This document shows, piece by piece, positions 1 through 14,577 of a stretch of DNA of 50,453 nucleotides. A program made the position numbers and the translations under genes. The DNA is from Saccoglossus kowalevskii. Lineage: Eukaryota; Hemichordata; Enteropneusta; Harrimaniidae. Within the stretch, counting starts at the first letter, position 1, and every line of letters starts with the position of its first letter. Under the pieces are notes generated by a model. The model saw only the letters and a list, made by a program, of their open reading frames with translations. It ran no database searches and was not told where the DNA came from. The stretch is taken from positions 589,886 through 640,338 of the forward strand of contig NW_003128862.1 of NCBI RefSeq assembly GCF_000003605.2. Direction: 5' to 3'.

Positions 1-3000
1 CACAACTACAACCAGGAAGATGTACACTCAACTTGGAACATTATGAAAATGTTTGTCAGCACAATGGATAATGCCAATGACGAGGAGTCTTAATTTTTGC
101 AATGGAGCACTTGCACAAAACACAAGCAATACCTACAGAATTAACACAACTAAGATAATTTATTTTCAAGCATGGGTGAAGACGCCAGATTAAATTCAAA
201 CTTCCAAAATACTCCTTCAATTAATGAATTTTTTTTTCTATAAATATCCCACACACGAGAAGCAACAAAGTCAATTTACAAACGATTTAAAAAGATCTCT
301 TAAACTAAGAAAATACATAGCAATTTGCACCATATGCAACCCCTTACTGAAGTAGCAAGACAAATTATTAGTCTGAAGCGAATAAAAGTTACAATTGCCT
401 TGAAACTCGAGTCTTGAACAGTACACACTGTTCAAATATTTTTTTAGTAAATATTCGTCAGTTCTATGACCACACAGTGAACAGTGCCATGTTTTACATG
501 AGCAATGTTCATCCTCATTGCATCGATGTAATTTTGTCAGTAGATCATTGCTAAAAGTACAGTTTATTCATTGGCGCTAACTCAGACAACGTGCAATGGC
601 GGTCACGGTAAATCCCAGAAGCGAGAGCTACGTTTTACAAGTTTCTAGTCCCTGTGCATATTATAAAAATGTTGGGTTATAGCTATAACACGAATTGAAA
701 CAATTTCAGTTTTCATATACTCACCGCGCACATTTCCAGCGAGATTCACTTCCTTTGGTAACGCCATGTCAGGACAGCTGCATTACGACGCCATTATACG
801 GCAAATACGATATTTCCCAGAGTTCATTGAGTTTTGACGTACTTATGACGCGAGGATATGTGAGCGAGTCGTTGTAAATCATACAACCAATCAGACAACT
901 ATGCGTGCAATATTGACTGATCGCGCTGTGGTGGAACTCTCTCTCGTGGACCCGCTGTCTCGTAGCAGGTCTGCAGCCACAGATATATGTTTCGATCACG
1001 TCCCGGCATTGTCGTAATACACGCGGTAACAAAGCCAGTCAGGCTCTCTGCATCTTCACGGTTCTTTGGCCTTCAGATAAGAACTACAATGCGCAGAATG
1101 CGAAAGCAATTGAAAAACACATTTCGAAAATATTTGTGATTGAATCGTTTCCAGGAAGCACCACGAATAAATAAAAAAGAAAATTGTTTCCCTAATATTC
1201 ATTATAGTAACAGGTCTAGTGCGTGACGACGCAAGACGTAAGTAGGCTTAAATCTCACATTTTTTCATTCATCTGATCTTCTGCTCATAAATTTGCTGCT
1301 TCAGTCGATACATATCATATGTTTGTTACTTAGATCCACAAGGTCTAGTCATTATAACAGCTACGAACGAGGTAGAACAAAATGGCGGATTTGATGACAT
1401 ATTCGGACATTAATACCATGTGACCCTGATACAATCGTCAGTGTGCCCCATTTACATGGAATACAAGCTCAATGGGTGTTTTATTCATAAATGGCAGAGC
1501 TACATGACTTAGTGGCCGTATACATTTGTATTTTGCACGCGTTGTATACGTCGCATGAGATCCATATTGAACACGACGCGTGGCGACGAACACCGCCCTT
1601 TAACTATACAGTAACAATGTCCAAATGATTGTTTGCTGCACCCGCGCGTTACCGTTCAAGCTTATACCTGAATCATTCGCCAGTTCAGCATCCATAGAGC
1701 GCCCCCAGTCAAGTAAAAAGATCCATTGTAGGTTGTCGAATTTCAACAGATTAGATTTTGGCGCGAATGTTACTGTCATTACAAGCATACACGAAAATAA
1801 TTGAATTTGGTTTCATATTCAAGAAACATCTGATGCGGAACGCGGACTTGAGTGGGTGGATGAATGATGAATGAACTGTCACGTACGACTACATAATGTC
1901 ATTTTTTTTTTAAGATCACCAGAAATATCGTTGTTAAATATATGATTAAATAAAATTAGTGGTTGACGTAATATTTAGTGTAGATAGGCGGATTCCTTTT
2001 TTGTTTCTATTTCCAAAATTTGTATTATTCAGTCGTTTCCCATATGCTTTTATTAATTTCAAAGACATGCTTCACTTTCTTCTTTTTTTTAGAATTGTTG
2101 TTCCGGATCATCAGTTAATAATATATGCATGTTTACCAAATCTGATTGCGATTAACACGCCTCAGCGAGTTGTACTCGACGCAGACGCGGAGGATTCGTT
2201 TTTGTAGCAAAATATGTTTTGCGTAATTGACTTAATTGAATGATACAAGAGAATGAACTGAATTAATTTGCAAATAATAAGTGTACACGGTAATCCATAC
2301 GCTGCTCGGAGACTGTACACATTATGTGATGAAAAAAAAAACACGTTGTGTTTTTCTACGCTAACTGGGGCTAATAAAAACATGTAATATCTCTTAATAG
2401 ATGTAAATAGGGACAGGGGAATAATTAATTTAATAAACAGCACAATCTTGTTTTAACAATATTGATGACAGGCATCTAAGGGAACCTGCATTTGTCGATA
2501 TTTTTGTTAAGTGGGAGATATATATTTTATATCTACTCGTTGAAACACGACTCAACGATGCCCACTCAATTTATTTGTACAGGGCACCCAATGCATTTCG
2601 TTCAATGATATTATTAAAATGTACGTACAGTTTACCTAATAATGTGCATGCGCATAACAAACGTGGCGACGGTCAAAAAGGCTTCCCTGGTAAAGAAATT
2701 ACACAAACACATTCAGAAGTAATCAATAGCCTAGTTATTAATAAATGCAACATGCAACTATTTTCATAATATTACATATTTGTATCACAAAACCCTTCAC
2801 TGTATAGCTTACTGTACGATGCCAACAATAATTGGAATAAATGTGACTTTTAACCACATTTGAAACCTCGGCACGGTGATAATTGAGTCTGGGTAATATA
2901 AGATCATCCCTTGCTATGCGACCTGTCCAGCGTCGCATTAACTCAAGGATGATTTGCATCGCAATTAACCGAACTGGACGACACTCACTCTTGAACAATC

Positions 3001-6000
3001 TTTTTTTTAACCGGCATTAAAGTGAAACTCGAGCCTCTACTTTATCATGCTTACCAAATCCGGACTTGATAACGAGTGTAGCGCGCATGCGTTGAGTGGA
3101 TCCACATAATCGATTTCCCATACATTGCACTACGTATAACATGGAGATCACGAGAATCGCAGAACAAATTTGCGCTGAATTTATCTACAAGTTTGCAACT
3201 TTTATTTGTTAACTATTATTTCATTAGGAGTTATTCAATGGTAAACTTGTATGCGAGTGTGTGGGTGTGTCTCCATGTGTGTGTCGGGGGATGGTATACG
3301 GTGTTGTATGCAGTCTGTACTCCTGTTTGTCTTCCTGTTTACCCCATTATTTTGTACTGTCATGTTTTACCTCAATTTCTACTACATTTTTTTTTCTCTT
3401 TGCAATATTCGAGCCCCAAATTATCCCCCTAATACGATATGATTTGTATAGGGGCCCACAATTATTGAATATCAATGAAATCACAGTGCATTTAGGAGGG
3501 TGTTTGTGATTGACAGAAATAAGGGTTGAATTCACTTTCTAACCTACAATGGTGTTTAGTAATACGCAATATTATGCTTCATTTTGCAGGTAACTGACAG
3601 TCACTTTTACGTGATTTGGTTTTAGGCAAGTAAAACAACTAAAAATGCCTATGTGAAACGCATTAAAGTCGCACCCGCTAGCGCGTGGGTGAAAATGTTT
3701 GACTAATTGTACGAATTGTTGACGATAATGAGACACACATATACAGAAACACAGCTGCAAACATTAAACGATATGTATATAAATTAAAACAACACATGGG
3801 GGTACCATTAAAGTCTAGTGTATGATGGGTAGTTCCCGGATGCGACCCGCTGGAACGCTTTTGCATTTATGATGTGTGGAGATTCGGTCTAGCGTCACGG
3901 GTCAATTGAAGGATATATTAAATACGATATAATTAAGGTTCTTGTCGATAGGGTAATAAACTAGCGTTCGATGTTTTTTGTTCAATATTACCACAGGTCA
4001 CAAGCCAGGAGTGTTGCACGCTGATGTCTGCTACATAAATTGCGTCCTCTAGTAACTGGTACTGGGGGCGCTGTTCGACTCCTTGATATTGTTTTGAAAT
4101 AGGATTGAAGAGTTTCTCATTCAGTATGTGATGTGAGTTTTTGTTAAAACGCTGTACTGAACGATTTATAGTACATAATTCTGCAGGCATTCATTATCTA
4201 GTATTTGGTTTTGATATTTGCCCTTGTTTTCAGCTCCCTGTTAATCGTGACACTGTTGACTGTTGATGTATTCACTCCATAATATCAGGGGAGGAACTAG
4301 GAATTTTCCTTCAATGAAATACTGACAACACGACCTGTATATATAGGTTAATTTAATTCGTGTATTTCATCGACCGAAACTGCTATGTTTGCCACAAAAT
4401 AAGGGTTTTATTTTGTACATTTTACGACTGAACGTTTTACCCCAACGTTTATGCTAACTCTAATCCTTGTTTGTAGAAACAATTCTCTAAAATCTGATGG
4501 TAGAATGATCTAAAAACGGTCTTCTTTTTTCTAGCATCATTGACTGTAACAGTATTTACGTCACTGCATGTGCGACTTATAATACTTTATAACATACCAC
4601 CATTTCTGGTTTGGTCTCAATTGACCTGAAGTGTGATGATATTCATTTCAAACAAAAATATTGTTTGAAGTGATAGATGTCATTCCATTATGAGATAGCA
4701 CGACCACGTTGATCACATTTTAATTCTACGCTTTGTTTTCCCCGATAGGCATTACACTAATATGTTTTCTGAATTTGAGAAAATACACCCCGATGTTAGA
4801 TTATAATATATTTAAGTAATTCACATTGGTTCCACTCCTATATACTAGTACGTTTTGTTGAAGTAAGATAATATCTGTTGTCACGTGTAACATTTGATTG
4901 AATTATCATTTTACCCTATAAAATGAGACTCTTCGGAAAATCCCAAAGAGTTACCCCTAGCTACTAAATTTACTCCTTTCACTATAAGCAAGTACATGTT
5001 ATAATGGATCGACCCTATCATTTAAACCCAATCATGTAAAATGTAGCCAATATTGTTAAAAAGGTCACACAGCCACAATAACTTATATGAGAAATTAGTC
5101 ACTGACATCGAGAAGTCGAGCGAAATAATAAATATCATACAAGATGATTGAATAGACACATATATCCAGTGGAGATTAAATAGTCAGAGATCATCGCAAT
5201 TTGTTGGTACCACTATAATGTCGGGGATATTTCACTGGAATCAATATATTAATATATATTGTTTGGTGAGCGAAGAAGTAAACAGACTCGAAGAAACAAA
5301 TCAATTTAAGGAGCCTGCCTGTCATTGGCTTCATATGCAACTGATATTAAAAGTTTTACTGAATACATAGTAATCTTAAGAACACCAATAAGTTAAGCTC
5401 GTAAACCGTATTATCGTTTCAGCTGAGAAGCAAATAAATCATTTGCATCATTTGCATAACAACACATCGGTTGCCGTGATAAATGCTCACTGTTAGAGCA
5501 TGGAGTATTGAATTATTAATATATAATTACAACTACATGCCGTTTCTTGATTGTTACGGCCTATCCAGCTTTCTTCAAGATTTGTTCGCATGAAGATTGA
5601 GTGTGATATCCGGTGGATATTACAATGAGGTCATTTCAACCTCGAGTACTGTCCACCCTTCATAGTCAAACATTCTACTGGTCAGCTAGTTGTGGCGTTT
5701 TATGTCGTCAACCGACATTCTATGTCGTCGTCTACTCCAACAAGCATTTATATTGGTCGTCAGTGGAATAAAACGAACAAGACGAATTAAACCTAAACAT
5801 TTTGATGTTTCATTGAAAATCAAAATTAATTAAATTAAGGTCATGTTGTTAATGTGCTTTTATGACACTGGACCTTTTCACACATTTTATCTTTTCATGA
5901 TGTCATGGTTTATTTGTTGTTAGTATTTGCTCTTTGTACCTGGTCAATGTGCGTGTATATTCTCATTGAAATTGGGTGGTTATCTAAACCTCGTACGTGA

Positions 6001-9000
6001 GCAGTAATCAAATTATAATAACACGGCGAATATATTATTGTACAGTGTACGTGAACATAAAATCGGTCATTTTGTTAAATAACCATAATTATACGTATCT
6101 CTGAACAGAAATTGCAACGGAATGTTCAGCTAAATCGCCACTGACACATTTCCTTTTCGTACTCGATTGGACCTAGGAATCAGAGTCAGCTGGCGTAGAA
6201 GTGGTTATAAATACGACCTATATACCTATATTTACTTCTAATCATAGGTCATCTAAAGCCAACATGAACTATTTTCGAAATACAATCGAATAGGGTATGA
6301 GTGATAATAGTATTTTGAAAATATATTTGTGGAGATTGGAGGGTATACATTTCAAGAAACACTGGAATTTCAATGGGTACAATATGTGCACCATTGCTGG
6401 ATGATTTTTTCTACACCCGTATGAGCAGAGTTTCTTTGAAATGATATCGTCGGGAAAAGATACCATGAGAGTAGATCCCCTGATTTCATAAATAAATATA
6501 TTGATCATGTTATTTTGATAGACAATTCAAAATTCAAAACTCCACCGATATATTAATCAGAGTTGGATGTTAAAGAAACAACTGAATCCACATTTGCTTC
6601 TTAATATCTTGATATTTATTTATACTGAACAAGGAACTACTTCTCACATCTTTACAGTAATATTCATATCTCACCAGGCCATAGTGTGTACATATCAAAG
6701 CTGATTCGTTACAGTCGAGCATGCAGCTTATATGTACCTTTTTTTTGCATTATTGCATTCATTACATTACATCAGGGTTGCATTATTTGCATAAACAATG
6801 CAAACAGTCATTGAAAATGTGTTGAGACACATACTACAATTTTTGTGAATTGCAATGGCATCCAACCTTTTTCGAAAAATTGGGAGTAAATATCGATGAT
6901 GACTCAGTTTATAATGGCCAATCCATAGTCAAATATCGCAGTCAATGTTTATAATCGGAATGTCGTAATGTAAAAAGAGGCAACTTGCATGGTATCGCAT
7001 TGGCAAATTACTGATGATATTCCAACGATCTCCACATGTGACTATTATGTTGATATAAGCCTTGTGTCGCTAAGAATCAGTAAATACGTGAAAACGTTCT
7101 AGGATTCCACTGTAGAATATTTTTAAAGTCAGGAATCGAGCTCTCCTGCTAATTCACAGTTTACAATAGACACAGGAACACCTGCTTTCATCTCTAACCT
7201 GAGGAAACTTCTCATGGACATATGCATGATTTCTCTGGTTAGGGCGCATCTTCTCTGTAACGTCATTGTCAAATGGCATTATGGTATACTCGTGGGCATC
7301 GTTACATCCACCCATGCATCAGCGTAATAAGGTTAATTGTACATGAACATGCTGCCTTCGTAATGTGATGAATTTGTTTACGCGTATCTGTTGATCGACT
7401 TATTTAGCTGATTACTGGTGAATGGCTGTGTTATGTCCGTCATCGTTTAGGCTCATGCAATGTCCTGGACGGAACTCGACTCAGTGATTTGGAACTAATT
7501 ACGATATAACCGTCGCTATCCGGACTACTATTTCTGACAGTTGGTATTCGCAGTTAGTAATATAGTGAACGATTAATCAAAAGATATGACGTGTCCAGTA
7601 CTTAGTTTGATTGGCTATGTGCAAGTTGAATGATTGAAGGTTACGCCTTCTTTTACTTTTTAGATGTGTCTTATAGAGTGCTCGACTGACCGACTAAAGA
7701 CGAGAGTTGAAACGTATTTTGTTGTGTGCGTCTATTTGACTGTAAAGTTTAAGTGACTTTTCCCGTACCTCAAGGGGACGCGATAGAGAGACCAGACGAG
7801 ATTCCCCCCTGGCACGTGTGGAGAACTCCAGAGGAGAGGATTTTCCCCCTGATAGTAACATCGTTCCCCAGTCATCAGATGACAAGAAATCCATTCTCAT
7901 GAACAGCATACAATGCATTGCAATTAGAACCTGTTCTGTTGCGTTACTCACTCCAACTTGCAGAACAACTTCTGATGAATCAACACTCGCTTGTGTTTCA
8001 CTACTGTTGATGATGTGTGCTAATCAATAAGCGGTGAAGAAATGGTCTCTTGTCATTAAGTAATTGGTCTCTTGTTTCCTTGTTAAATGCGTCACGGACT
8101 GCTACACTCGGCAGTCATTCAATAGCAGCGTTTTGTCATCGTAGCATTTCAATTGAATTGGATGATGTACACGCTTTTCATGTATGAACAAAATGTCAAT
8201 TCATGCCTATTGAACACATTGGTACATAATATTAATGATTGTCTTACGTCTTATTTGAGAAGCAAGACGTTCAGTTGATTACTGTACTATATATAGTACT
8301 AGATAGTCTGCGCCAACATACTAGTACTATAATTACAAGCATATTACGAACATTAAAATGCGCAAAACACGAGATTTGAGTGCAAACTGACAGTTATTAG
8401 ATGGGTATGTGCATAACTCGCCGAAGTTTTGGGTATCAGTGTATGGTCATGACCCAGGACGCATAATCAAAGGCTTTGGATCTGAATATCAACGGTGACA
8501 ATTATTGTTCCTGTTTCACCTCCAAAGGATTTTTCGTTATCCCTAAAACATGTATAAATGTGAGTGGACTGGTGTACGACAGAAATCAATTATTTCATTG
8601 TCGAATAGTTCAACAAATAGCAACAAATCGGGACACAATGCACACCCGAAACTTTATTATTTTATAAAACTTTATTTCACTACTTGATCGTATTTTGTTT
8701 AAAAAAAATGTACTTACATGTCGAATAGACGTGCATGAAACTGTATTTGACATCACACGACACATATCGATGGCAATGTGAATTGTCACGGTGGGTGTTC
8801 TACGGGCAAGTGAACATATAATGATACATCATCAAATCTTGAATAAACCACTTTTAGTTGATTACTTAGGCCATTACGTAATTCTCTCAGCGTATATTAC
8901 GTATGGATTGTCAGACTCCATAGGTTGATGTAGTTGGTTAATTGCGGGAAGTAATCAAACTAATAGCCTGCGTGCTATGGTACCCAGTGTTACGTTCTGA

Positions 9001-11217
9001 CATAGGATTGCATATAAAAAGTAATTGTGGAACATTTAGGTTTGTATTTTTTGTTATTGCACTTTTGCGTTCATATGGTGCAGAGCATGGTATTTCTTTA
9101 TATCCACTCAGTTTCATTGAGTCGATCGTTAGCGACTTACAGAGTGTGTGTAATATTCAGTTATTGCGTTATTACATGCTGAGCTTCTTCCAAATAAATT
9201 AAAGTCTGAATCACTGTTTTTGTAGGTATTCAAGATTTTTCTGGTTTTCCATTTTGACACACATTTCTGTAGTAAGTGAGTATGGAGCAGGTGGTTTATA
9301 CAGGGGGCGCCCTTCTAATCGGCATCGTGGAAATAATATTCAGCTGTCATTGATATTTGACATTTTCCAAGGGATTAATTAAAATAATTACTATTAGACG
9401 AAAATCAATACTGTTGTTACAACAATGATTACTATATTATATTGGAATCAACAAGCATTTAAATTGTGATCATTATAGCATTAAACTAAAACTGTAATTT
9501 TGGATTAGCGCCAAGATCATTGGCTCCGAAGAACTTTTCTGCCAGCCATCAATAGCACGCTTGTCTATTCTCCCCGAATAACTAACACAAACAACCGAAA
9601 AAAAGGACATATATATAACAATATTTGAATAGCTGCAATAGACATACAACAATCAAAATCTGTTCACTTCCTGCCTTTGTTATCTTTATAATTATTAAAA
9701 CCTTGCTGAACAATATTTAGTCAAACTTGAATGTATCGAAAATAAATGCATGTATTTTGCATTTTGTTTCTGAGTATGTGATATATTCTTGTTGATGTAT
9801 GTTGTGCTGGTTTACGAGAATGGCTATGCTTATATGCTGCTAAACAGTCAAACGAAAACACATCTCACTGCATTTCTAATGACTTTTCTAGTCAATAATA
9901 ATAATGTGTATTTAGTTTAATAGATTGACGTTATTGCATCATATTAACAATTTAATATTTATTAAATCAGATTTGTGTGTAAATCTTTTCACAGAGACAG
10001 AGCCTGCTGTTTTATTTCGCGCATTGTATTCTGGGAATGGTCCACATAAAAGACATTTGCAAAAAAATTCGGCTCATGCATACTAAATGTCATACCAAAT
10101 TAAAAAAAATATCCCGGACATTGGCTCAACCACTCACTGTATTTTACACTGTACAATCCCTTGCCGACACAAAAATGTGCAAGTCGCATTGTGGAAAACT
10201 AAATGTGTCGACGCAGGTAGTTCGAAAGTCACCTAATCACCACGTGAAGACTCCATTACCAAGAAATTATATACGTTGAGAATTTAGCGTCACACTACAC
10301 TACCAGATTTTTTTGTTAGATGCTTACAGAGCCGAGAGTGTACCACTTCTCAAGATTGCAAACCAACCATGCGTTATATGTTTTATTACACCATACCATC
10401 AATATATTTTACGAGAATAAACTATTAATCCCGACCTCTCCGACATCATCGAACTCTATAACTGATATTAACTGAATATGTGATAATTAAAGTTCAAATT
10501 ATATTGCCCATATATGGACTTGTCTAATATCTTTTTGAATGAGAATATCTACTCGCATATCACTAGTCCACTTTGGGTGGAAAATGATCACATTCCAATC
10601 GACTCAGTGATACACGCATGCGCACTGCACTTATGATGTCAAAGTGCTACATTTGTGTCATTCTTTAAAATTAGGTAGGTATCTGGATGTAGTCCTAACT
10701 ATTATCAACGTCAAAAATAGAACTTTTAAAATTACTCATATTTTCAATTTAAGGGAAAACACCTAATTATTTCAATAATGTTGTTATGTTTCAATCAAAA
10801 CCCGTTCCGATTGACAGACAATATCGCTTTTGTAAGATTACGCCGTAATAACTGGAGAAACATCGTGTAATCTGAACGTAACGAGATTCGTATTTCAACA
10901 TTCAACAAAATAATGAGGATAATAATTCATCGATGATTGCTTCGACGAACGCCACTTATTTACAGTGTTTGGGGTCAACTGTGCTTATTATCCTTGAATG
11001 TAACGGACACAGTGATGTATGTTTTAAGCATATTTATTTGCAGTCGAGGAAAGAGAAATCAATACACGTGGCGCGTAAACACGCAAAGCTATGGTGTTCA
11101 AACCGAGATATCAATTGCAAAGTATTCTATTGGGCAATTTTCATATTTGTTAAGGTGCTTCAGGTACTTCAGCGCTGGAAGTCACGTAGCCATGCAATGG
11201 ATATATAATAATAGCTA
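1..11217. other. Non-coding DNA, no gene recognised
   Basis: AT-rich sequence with open frames of at most about 95 codons, none resembling a known family and none showing a consistent exon pattern. Besides the solitary transposon end near 1.6 kb, I see a few CTCF-like GGGGGCGC cores (1699, 4072, 9301) and a 9-bp-stem hairpin at 414-435. It may be intergenic or the intron of a gene whose exons lie outside the window. Confidence 0.7.
1583..1603. mobile_element. Solitary end related to the MITE-like element at 11218-11434
   Basis: The terminal motif GCGACGAACACCGCCCTTTA followed by A matches the right end of the 217-bp element at 19 of its outer 20 bases and again finishes in TTAA. Similarity weakens further inward, and no partner end is visible to the left (1-1580). 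It is likely a truncated or decayed copy of the same family. Confidence 0.5.
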
Positions 11218-11434
11218 TAAAGGGCGTTGGTCGTCGCCCCACGTATGCGCGAGTTATGAGATAGGGCAACAGCCGAAGTCACCACCTTTCTTTGATGATT
11301 GGGAGTGGGTACCGGCGTAATTATTGCACGTTGCAAAACTCATTTTCATTAGAAGAGCTCATTTAATTATGGGAAAATCAATGTTTATCAACATAAATTT
11401 CGCACATGCGCGGCGCGACGACCACCGCCCTTTA
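11218..11434. mobile_element. 217-bp MITE-like element with 35-bp terminal inverted repeats
   Basis: The left end (11218-11252) starts TAAAGGGCGTTGGTCGTCGC, and the right end (11400-11434) is its inverted copy, ending GCGACGACCACCGCCCTTTA. I count 30 of 35 matching positions. The interior (about 147 bp) has no coding capacity. The right edge reads TTAA (11432-11435) and the left edge ATAA (11217-11220), which would fit a TTAA target duplication with one change; a TA target is also possible. It is therefore probably a non-autonomous DNA transposon of undetermined superfamily. The last 34 codons of an open frame at 10937-11320 fall inside this element. Confidence 0.75.
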
Positions 11435-12008
11435 ATCAAGTCAGTCATTTCAAATTTGTGACTATATGATAATTGCATTCGTCTGAAATAGGTTCGTGGG
11501 ATGAAGATGACATTACGTGATCTGAACTACCTGTGGCGTTATTTAAACGAAATTCGTTCGCTGGATCGATAATCGGCCTTTTCCCCAAACCAGTTGTCCC
11601 TTAATAACAAAGAACTTAAAGTGCCTGTGAAATGCACACTTGCACATTTATATTTTAGGATTCAGTTGAATAAATTGAATAATAATTCATCTTCGAATAA
11701 AATTACATGTACAATCGAATGATTCTGTGTTGTTGTCATGCCGCATTCGACACCGGCGTTTCGGCATATCTCGAACTGAGACTGCGCCATCAACCGTCAG
11801 ACAAAGGGGGAATCCATGAGAGTGGATAGTATCGAAAACATGTCTTCTGGCGGCATTGCACTGCACAAAAATAAAAACAAGTGACATTTCGAACAAAACG
11901 TCCTAAATGTTCGTCTATCATGAATGTGTGTTTTCATGCGTTAGTAAGCGTTTCATAGGTTTAAAGTTGGACAAAATCGGATATAGCATGTTATGTCAGC
12001 TCAATTTT

Positions 12009-13350
12009 GGATTGTATAGTAAACTTTAGAAAACATTATCGTTGTCTTTATCGTGCAATCAAACACTGTGAATGATTTATAAATATTATTTGTGTTATTG
12101 ATGATATCTCAGATGTACTAGTGGTTTTCCCTGAGGCTGTCACATAACTCACTATATTCGTAATTAAAATGATTTAAACAAATGTAAATAAGTCAGATAT
12201 ATCATGCTCAATGAGCACTCGTTGGGCAAAACGACAGTGTCTAACGAGTTTGAATATCAAATCAAAAGATATTGTTCGAAATAATGGACCAAGTCGTTCA
12301 TACAACAATCAAACAAGAACAAGTAATATCGTATCTGTATTGTGTGGTTCATTTCATAGTTGTCGTTCTCGACAGATGGATTTACTAGAGTTTAACAGCG
12401 ACCGAGCCCGAGGCATTGTGGGATTGCCTTATAGTTAATACGGATATTGACACGGAGGACTCTAAAGAAATACTGTTTACACCGTGGCAGTTGTAGGTCA
12501 CGGCAGGGTCAGGGGCAGTAATACCCAGGCAGTGATAAGCTAATAAAAATACTTTGGGCAAATTACGACGTGGTCGTTAAAACCACAGAGGCCACTTCTC
12601 ATTGTTCGGTTGTGTTAACCTGACTACCAGTATGTGTACGTCGCTCTAGGATTACCGTTAACACGAAGCCTGCAAGAGAATGACGTATATTATTAATGAG
12701 TCTCACAATTGTGACCCCGTAATCTCGTGCGGAGCTGTGTTGAGCGTTCACAAGTGTGGTTAGAACCTGCGAATGGCACCGGCCTCAGATATACGTGAGT
12801 CGTGAATTATTTTTGTATTTATTAATTTTTGAGCTTTGACTTTTAACTACCGGGTATGTTGCCAGAAGGCGCGGCTCGTGTGCGCGTATGTGAGAGGATA
12901 GAGAGTGGTCGATACGAATACGCGATTGTATCGCTTATCACGGTATGCGCGGTGCGTATTACTATATATTCTGACAACGAATATATTCTTGTTACTACGT
13001 TTTCACATAGTATTTATACGTTGTCCGGTAATCTCACGGGAGAATCGTTTATCTAGTTTATTTTAAAAAAACGTAAATATATTTTACTTGCACGCGTCTA
13101 TGTCTTATTATATTATAACTTAAATGTTACATCATTGATGTCACAGTACATTGAGTGTTTTTCGGTAAAACTATCAGTTACTCAGGCTCGATGGGAACTT
13201 TCGTATGTACGAAAGGACGTCACATCGTAAGAATGCTCAGCTGTTTTCCTGCTTATTTTACAGCTTTTAATATTTTGCAGTTGACATTTCGAACGACTAT
13301 TTACTATATTAAAATGAAAACTGAATATCTTATGTATGTCTATGCATACT
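12009..13350. repeat. Tandem duplication of a 1.34-kb unit, copy 1
   Basis: The copy opens with GGATTGTATAGTAAACTT at 12009, and the same words recur at 13351, giving a period of 1,342 bp. Similarity to copy 2 can be followed through several blocks: GGACCAAGTCGTTCATACAA, GTTAAAACCACAGAGGCCAC, GATACGAATACGCGATTGTA and CTCAGCTGTTTTCCTG, all in the same order. Copy 1 carries about 71 bp that copy 2 lacks between GGAGGACTC (12454) and TGGTCGTT (12571). Recognisable similarity stops near 13313. Open frames such as 12856-13056 are not kept open in copy 2, so I see no conserved protein. The function is unknown. Confidence 0.92.
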
Positions 13351-14577
13351 GGATTGTATAGTAAACTTCAGAAAACATTATCGTTGTACTTATCGTGTAA
13401 TAAAACACTTTGAATGATTTATAAATATTATTTTTGTTCGTGGTGATACCTTAGGTATACGAGTGGCTTCCCCTACGGCTGTCACCATAATTCACAATAT
13501 TCATAATTAAAATGGTTTAAACAAATGTAAGTCAGAAGTTGACGGTGTTTCTAACAAGTTCGAATATCAAATCAAATTAAATATGTTGTTCGAATCACTG
13601 GACCAAGTCGTTCATACAACAATCAAACATGAACAAGTAATGTCGTATCTGTATTGTGTAGTTTATTTCATAGTTGTCGTTCTCGACAGGTAGATTTACT
13701 AGAGTTTAACGGCGACATAGCCCCGAGGCATTGTGGGATTGACTTATAGTCAATATGGATATTGGCAGGGAGGACTCGAATTAAATACTTTGCACTTTGA
13801 ACAAATTAAGACCGTGGTCGTTAAAACCACAGAGGCCACTTCTCATTGTTCAGTTGTGTTAACCTGACTACCAATATGCTTACGTCGCTCTAAGATTACT
13901 GTTAACACGAAGCATGCAGAAGACTGACATATATTATTAATGAGTCTCAGTATTGTGTTCCCGTGCTCTCGTGCCAAGCTGTGTTGAGCGTACACAAGTG
14001 TGGTAGGACCGTGTGCACGGCACCGGCCTCTGATATACGTTAGTCGTGAATTATTGTCTTCATCCATTCATTCTTGAGATTCGACTGACAACTATGTTGC
14101 GAGAAGGCCCGAGTGCGCGTATGCGAGAGGGTAAGGAGTGATCGATACGAATACGCGATTGTATCGTGTATCATGGTATGCGAGGTGCCTACTACTATAT
14201 ACTCCGACAACGAATACATTCTTGTTACTACGTTTTCACATAGTATTCATACTTTGTCCGGTAGTCTCATAGGAAAATCGTTTATCTAGTTTAATTTAAA
14301 ACAAAGTAAATGTATATTGTACGTACACGCGCTCGTGTCTTATAATATTATAACTTAAATGGCTCACCATTGATGTCACAGTACATTAAGTGTATGTCCT
14401 ATAAAACTATGGGTTACCCAGGCTCGATGAGAACCTTGGTGCATGCTACAACAGTCATAATCATGACATTGGATTTATGTATGAACGGGCTTCACATCGT
14501 AAGAATTCTCAGCTGTTTTCCTGGTTATTTTACAGCTTTTGCAGTTGTAATTTCGAACGACTATTTATTATATTAAA
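13351..14577. repeat. Tandem duplication of a 1.34-kb unit, copy 2
   Basis: This copy is in the same orientation and directly abuts copy 1. It differs by many substitutions and several indels. It lacks the 71-bp stretch of copy 1 but has extra sequence (about 14445-14487, around CAACAGTCATAATCATGACA) before the shared CACATCGTAAGAAT block. The match ends at the run TATTTATTATATTAAA near 14577. The divergence, roughly 10-20% by eye in aligned blocks, says the duplication is not recent. No open frame spans the unit and no transposon ends flank it visibly. Confidence 0.92.

Noticed and set aside
414-435. Steroid-receptor response element
   Set aside because: The half-site spacing is 8 bp instead of 3 bp.
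10937-11320. 127-codon + strand open frame
   Set aside because: It resembles no known protein, and its last 34 codons lie inside the MITE-like element at 11218-11434. One or two frames of this length are expected by chance in 50 kb at this composition.
12856-13056. 66-codon open frame in tandem copy 1
   Set aside because: The equivalent region of copy 2 does not keep the frame, so no selection on a protein is evident.
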